The notes beneath the pieces are model-generated. The model made no database searches. It saw only the letters and a list, made by a program, of their open reading frames with translations, and was not told the origin of the DNA. Below are positions 8,016 through 11,117 of a stretch of 11,117 bases of DNA, piece after piece (the stretch's first letter is position 1; each line of letters opens with the position of its first letter). The stretch spans positions 3,176 to 14,292 of the forward strand of contig UZAE01014440.1 of assembly GCA_900617975.1 (NCBI GenBank). The letters run 5' to 3'. The stretch is from Rodentolepis nana (lineage: Eukaryota > Platyhelminthes > Cestoda > Cyclophyllidea > Hymenolepididae). Position numbers and translations under genes: made by a program.

Positions 8016-9520
8016 ATGGGAAAGAAGAAGGTCAAAGACTTTAATAAGGTTAAACTGAAGCTTGGCAGGACTCTCAAAAGACAAAACGAAACAGTTGTTG
8101 ATTTGTCGAAGAAAAAAATTTTTCTCCCTAAAGAGAAAACTCAAACTAAAGTAATTCCTTTAATGTTTTTCACTCTTATATATAGTACGACGTCCCTAAA
8201 GAACCAAATGAAATCTTTTGTGAATATGTTGGAGGCTTAAAATCATCCAGCGAAAGTTCTCAATTACATGCTCTTTCCTGTATTCAGTCGGTTCTTCAAC
8301 CCTACATTTTACAGATTAATTCAGATTGGAATTCTCAACCGTTTGTATATCATAATGAAGTGTCGCTAAAATCTCTGGATACTCTTCTTGGATTTGACAT
8401 AAAGCAGGGTCAAATCGCTTTGCAGTTTGGAGATTTATTCGAAGCAATTGAAAAGCTTTCTCGCCATTCAACTAGTGGTCAAATTCCTTCGGAGATTGCT
8501 AAACTTTGCGCAATGGTAACGACTGTAAGTAGTTTCGTAATGAAAATCTATTGATTTGTTAGATTTTTTCCGTTCATCCAAGGATCTTTTGTGGAGCTTT
8601 CGCGATTGATGTTATATCACTGTCCCTTCTTCATCGGTCTGAATTCTGGTTCAGAATAGCCGGTGTGAAAGTTTTAGCTGACTTAATGGAAGCCCGTTAC
8701 CGGGTCTTAACTTCATTACTTTGCGCTGTTGATCATTTATCTTCATTTTCAATTATTGATGAATTGAAAATATGGATTGATGCTGTGAATTATTCAGCAC
8801 GAATAAGAACTTATACTCGTTTGCTTATTCGCCATTATGAATCGCTTCATGAGGTTTGTTATTTTCTCTTTCGAATGCGGCCATTTTAGAATAAAGCATT
8901 TGATGCCATCTCATCCAGAAAAACTTTGTTGAAAGCCACCATGAAATACCTTCGTGATATTCAATACACTCTCTATGTTACTCCCTTGGTGCCTCTGAGT
9001 GTCGATTCTAAGGTTAAACTGCATCCGTTTCTCGCTTCTGTGGAACTCTCGATTCTTCACGTTTGTATGCATTTTCACCATGTTCTCTTTTTCCTGCTTA
9101 TTTGAATTAAGTAGCTCATGTTGTTATATCTTTTGAAGATTCACCTGTTGGGTATTCTGGCACTAATCTCAATTCAACTTGGATGTTGAAAGCCGCTAAT
9201 CCTATTTTAGACAAGGTATCCAATTCGAGTGTTTCTAAGGTGGATAAAAGTGGCTCTAAGAACAATTCAGCTCCTCTATTAAACAAATTTCAGGAAGATC
9301 TAGCACTTGATTCAAACCTTGTTTATTTCGTATTAAAGGAATGTCACTATCTTCTTGACGGTATGCTTTTGTTTGGTGATTTTAATCACTCTTCATTTTA
9401 GAATTGTTACATAAGCCTTCTCCCGATACCATATTTGAATTAATATATGCAATACGTTTTTTGAGAGTCTTTTTGGAGATGAATCCTTCATATTTTGCTT
9501 CTGAACACTCTGAATCGTGA
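8016..9520 (+). CDS. TEX10: TEX10/Ipi1-like protein, six exons, five micro-introns
   Basis: Seen: exons 8016-8150, 8186-8524, 8563-8853, 8890-9064, 9112-9360 and 9402-9520 join in frame to give 435 residues ending at TGA 9518-9520. All introns are GT-AG and 35, 38, 36, 47 and 41 bp long. The start is ATG 8016; no earlier in-frame ATG follows the in-frame TAA at 7947. Residues 3-17 are basic and contain KDFNKVKLKLG, followed by N-E-T near 24-26 and IFLP at 35-38. This is the N-terminal signature of Ipi1/TEX10 (D-F-x-K-V-K-L-K-V-G, then N-A-T and I-x-L-P). Residues 46-310 are mostly leucine-rich and look alpha-helical, as expected of the repeat-like body; about 348-368 is a Ser/Lys/Asn-rich linker. 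Known of the family: a subunit of the nuclear Rix1 (PELP1-TEX10-WDR18) complex in 60S pre-ribosome maturation. Yeast Ipi1 is about 330 residues and human TEX10 about 930, so this is intermediate and divergent beyond the N terminus. The C terminus is uncertain: the stop lies inside a GTGAGT donor-like site, so further exons may exist. The gene is very secure; the family call is moderately so. Confidence 0.75.
8151..8185 (+). other. Micro-intron 1 (35 bp)
   Basis: GTAATT donor and TATATAG acceptor, phase 0, between Lys45 and Tyr46. It is the shortest intron in the gene. Its length is not a multiple of three, and reading through it shifts frame into a stop (TAA 8238-8240) in the next exon. Confidence 0.85.
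8525..8562 (+). other. Micro-intron 2 (38 bp)
   Basis: GTAAGT donor and TTGTTAG acceptor, phase 0, after Thr158. Retention meets an in-frame TGA inside the intron. Confidence 0.85.
8854..8889 (+). other. Micro-intron 3 (36 bp)
   Basis: GTTTGT donor and CCATTTTAG acceptor, phase 0, after Glu255. This is the only intron whose length divides by three, and its last codon is an in-frame TAG formed by the acceptor itself. Confidence 0.85.
9065..9111 (+). other. Micro-intron 4 (47 bp) with tandem acceptor
   Basis: GTATGC donor and a pyrimidine-rich body ending AATTAAGTAG. Cutting after AAG (9111) or after TAG (9114) both keep the frame (phase 1). The first gives His-Val-Leu-Ala-His, the second His-Val-Ser-His. 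The alternative donor at 9061 (GTTTGT) would break the frame. Confidence 0.8.
9361..9401 (+). other. Micro-intron 5 (41 bp)
   Basis: GTATGC donor and CATTTTAG acceptor, phase 1, splitting Glu397. Retention gives an in-frame TAG at the acceptor. Confidence 0.85.
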
Positions 9521-10633
9521 GTTTTTTTATCCTAATAGTTTAGAAGTTAACCTCTAATTATTTTCTTTTAAGTTTTGGTTAAGACTCTTTATCATAAATG
9601 AATATCTTCATTTAATTTTCTTAATTGGTTCATCAATTGTGCTGCAAAATGGATGCAATTATGACTGTTTAGTTATTATTAGGATGGTTGATTTTCATCT
9701 GTCACGAGTTAGGTTTCTGAACAGTGCATTTTGCAACTATTCCGGCTAAATTTGATCAAGTTCGAGTTTTTTACCATGGTGTTTTTATGATTCCACACTT
9801 CGGCTACCATTGAACATACTTTGTCGTCCTATAACATTGGTTTCTAGCTTTTAACAGTCATAATTTATCTCCAAGAGATGACCACTTTTTAAAATTAAAA
9901 TTTATTGCTCTTATGGTCAATTAAGCGTCTTCTCTCCTTTACGGCTAGAATGAAGTCCTGACTGATTAATGCTAAATGATTCCAAGAGCGAAGCCTAATT
10001 TAGCTTACTTTGTGCTTTAAAATGGAAGCTGGAAAAACTTCAGGTCGGTGTGTGGAATAATCTTATTTTACTCATTCCTTTATGTTTAGTTGAAAGTTTA
10101 TTGAGATAAAAGCCAGGATTCTAAATAGATTAATGTCTTTTCTAAGATGTTTAGATACGATCTGCCTTTAATCATATGGAGACATTTCAAGTTTACTTGA
10201 GTTCGTACATCTTATTTTTGCATGTATAAAATTTGAGATTTGCTGATATCAGTCGGCGGCTATTTAGTTTACTTTACGTTGTTTATTTGAACCTAATTTA
10301 CCTTCTATTATCGATTGAACGTGAAATTAAATTTATCGATTTTTTAATTGTTCAGGATAACGCGGAGGAAAATTTAATCACCTTTTGGTCCTCTGTTAGC
10401 ATTTTTAATGTTCGTCTGAGCCTAAATCGCCCATGCTCAAAGAAGTAGTCCATTGGGGAAATGGCTTAATGATTCTTTTTTTCAAAAAATTTGTATTACA
10501 CTACATTTTTGTCTTAAATAGTCCCTATTTGAATTGTGTACATGGTATTCTTTAACAATTATACATTCATAGAAAGGATCACATTCATTGGCTTAATTAA
10601 CCATTTGATACACATGCATATAATAGAGGAGTA
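9521..10633 (+). other. T-rich 3' flank of the TEX10-like gene
   Basis: The composition is intron/UTR-like (28 T against 18 A in 9541-9600). I see no AATAAA; ATTAAA occurs around 9892 and 10325. Possible extra exons fitting the phase left by a cut at 9516/9517 are 9683-9712 and 9761-9854 (ending in TAA), which would add about 40 codons. A good acceptor (TTTTTTAATTGTTCAG, ending 10355) precedes a 31-codon phase-0 segment ending at TAG 10446-10448. None is firm. Confidence 0.4.
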
Positions 10634-10753
10634 GCTGTGTCTGAAATTAATTTATTTATATCAAATGGCAGGCGTTTTGATAGTTATCATTAGCCCTGTA
10701 GTTGACTTCAGGCTTCGTGAAGGGGAGTAACAGACAAAGTGGAAAACAGTCGA
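10634..10753 (+). repeat. Right copy of dispersed repeat (inverted arm)
   Basis: Inverted counterpart of the left window edge: 10651-10716 pairs with 102-37 at 62/66 identity, and similarity fades toward 10634 and 10753. The four core differences are all single substitutions. The unit contains AGTTGACTTCAGGCT at 10700-10714. It runs directly into further repeat material to the right. Confidence 0.85.
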
Positions 10754-10885
10754 GAGGGATAACAGAAGAGTGATTCAAAGATGTAAATAGACAGACGGAC
10801 AAAAAGGGGTAGAAAAGGATATATGGCTACTGTAGAAGTGGTTGAATAAGACATACTGTGTTGCAATAGTAGTCTGAAGTCAACT
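10700..10885. repeat. Inverted-repeat-bounded 186-bp segment inside the right repeat
   Basis: AGTTGACTTCAGGCT (10700-10714) is the near-perfect reverse complement (14/15) of AGTCTGAAGTCAACT (10871-10885). This resembles terminal inverted repeats of a small non-autonomous element. However, homology with the left copy continues outward past 10700, so these are not simple insertion boundaries. The interior is purine-rich on the + strand. Confidence 0.4.
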
Positions 10886-11091
10886 GCCGGTTGATTGACT
10901 TTTTTGCCGTATGAGTATACGTTGCCCAGGGAGCACCACGCGGAAGTAAGTCTATCGTACACCCCCAGTGTCTGAAATCCTTTCTCCAGTTGTGTTAAGT
11001 TTTGATGGGTCCGAATTACGCGGCTAACTAAACATGCCTTTTTATTTCCTCTAAATATAAATCTGTTAATGGGTCTGGTACTTCTAATCAC
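10708..11091 (-). pseudogene. Repeat-derived open frame, unrecognised
   Basis: A stop-free minus-strand stretch of 127 codons that covers the copy-B repeat and half of the right inverted arm. It has no ATG at its beginning (first codon GTG), so it is either an internal part of something larger or not translated. The segment around 10930-10966 (DRLTSAWC) recurs at 1492-1542. No domain is recognised: it could be an eroded transposable-element frame, part of a repeat-derived exon, or chance. The opposite strand of the same segment also reads a conserved GAPRG-x-KSI-x-HP, so the similarity may be purely at DNA level. Confidence 0.2.
10916..10966 (-). repeat. Fragment of dispersed repeat, copy B
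   Basis: Direct-repeat partner of 1492-1542 (44/51). The minus-strand frame reads GVYDRLTSAWC...NVYS and lies inside a 384-nt stretch without stops (10708-11091). Confidence 0.75.
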
Positions 11092-11117
11092 TATTTTTTA
11101 TAAGTAATCAAAACATC

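Noticed and set aside
9061..9111. Alternative intron 4 starting at GTTTGT 9061
   Set aside because: Either acceptor would then break the frame; the GTATGC donor at 9065 keeps it.
10233..10448. 71-codon frame reading YLNLIYLLLSIERE, as a possible TEX10 C-terminal exon
   Set aside because: It starts at TTG. A faint resemblance to a late TEX10 segment was noticed, but the only 35-bp intron that would make a neat junction (10321-10355) breaks the phase and gives an immediate stop.
1..11117. Prokaryotic-type systems, CRISPR arrays, phage or viral genes
   Set aside because: The clear gene is spliced and eukaryotic, and no array of spaced repeats or viral domain was seen.

Overview
The window is eukaryotic nuclear DNA, AT-rich and full of simple repeats. 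It holds one clear spliced gene on the + strand (8016-9520) whose five introns are only 35-47 bp. Such tiny GT-AG introns, low GC, mono- and dinucleotide tracts and scattered repeat fragments fit a parasitic flatworm (tapeworm or fluke; a Hymenolepis-like tapeworm is my best guess). The species is inferred from style, not from a marker gene. I see no operons, CRISPR, prokaryotic mobile elements, rRNA or tRNA.

Layout. (1) Positions 1-about 125: one copy of a dispersed repeat, cut by the window edge. (2) About 126-7150: a long stretch without convincing genes, A-rich on the + strand, with G/C homopolymers, AC/GT/GA microsatellites, small hairpins and a repeat fragment at 1492-1542. (3) 7155-7865: traces of a divergent minus-strand gene: a 119-bp candidate exon with an acceptor and a GTAAGT donor, plus a second strong GTAAGT donor at 7865. 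(4) About 7870-8015: a short putative bidirectional promoter with a palindromic TTTATAAA. (5) 8016-9520: a six-exon gene for a 435-residue protein whose N terminus has the signature of the Ipi1/TEX10 family, a subunit of the Rix1-type (PELP1-TEX10-WDR18) 60S pre-ribosome maturation complex. (6) 9521-about 10630: T-rich 3' flank, with weak hints of further exons. (7) About 10634-11117: a composite repeat. One part is the inverted counterpart of the left edge (62/66 identical); another part matches 1492-1542.

Base composition switches around the promoter: A exceeds T on the + strand to the left, T exceeds A to the right. In a genome where introns are T-rich on their sense strand, this fits a long intron of a minus-strand gene on the left and a plus-strand unit on the right.

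I do not find an evident new system. The most notable points are the repeat pair bounding the locus, the composite repeat with a coding-like conserved segment, the micro-introns (each of which would cause premature termination if retained), and the hidden divergent gene.
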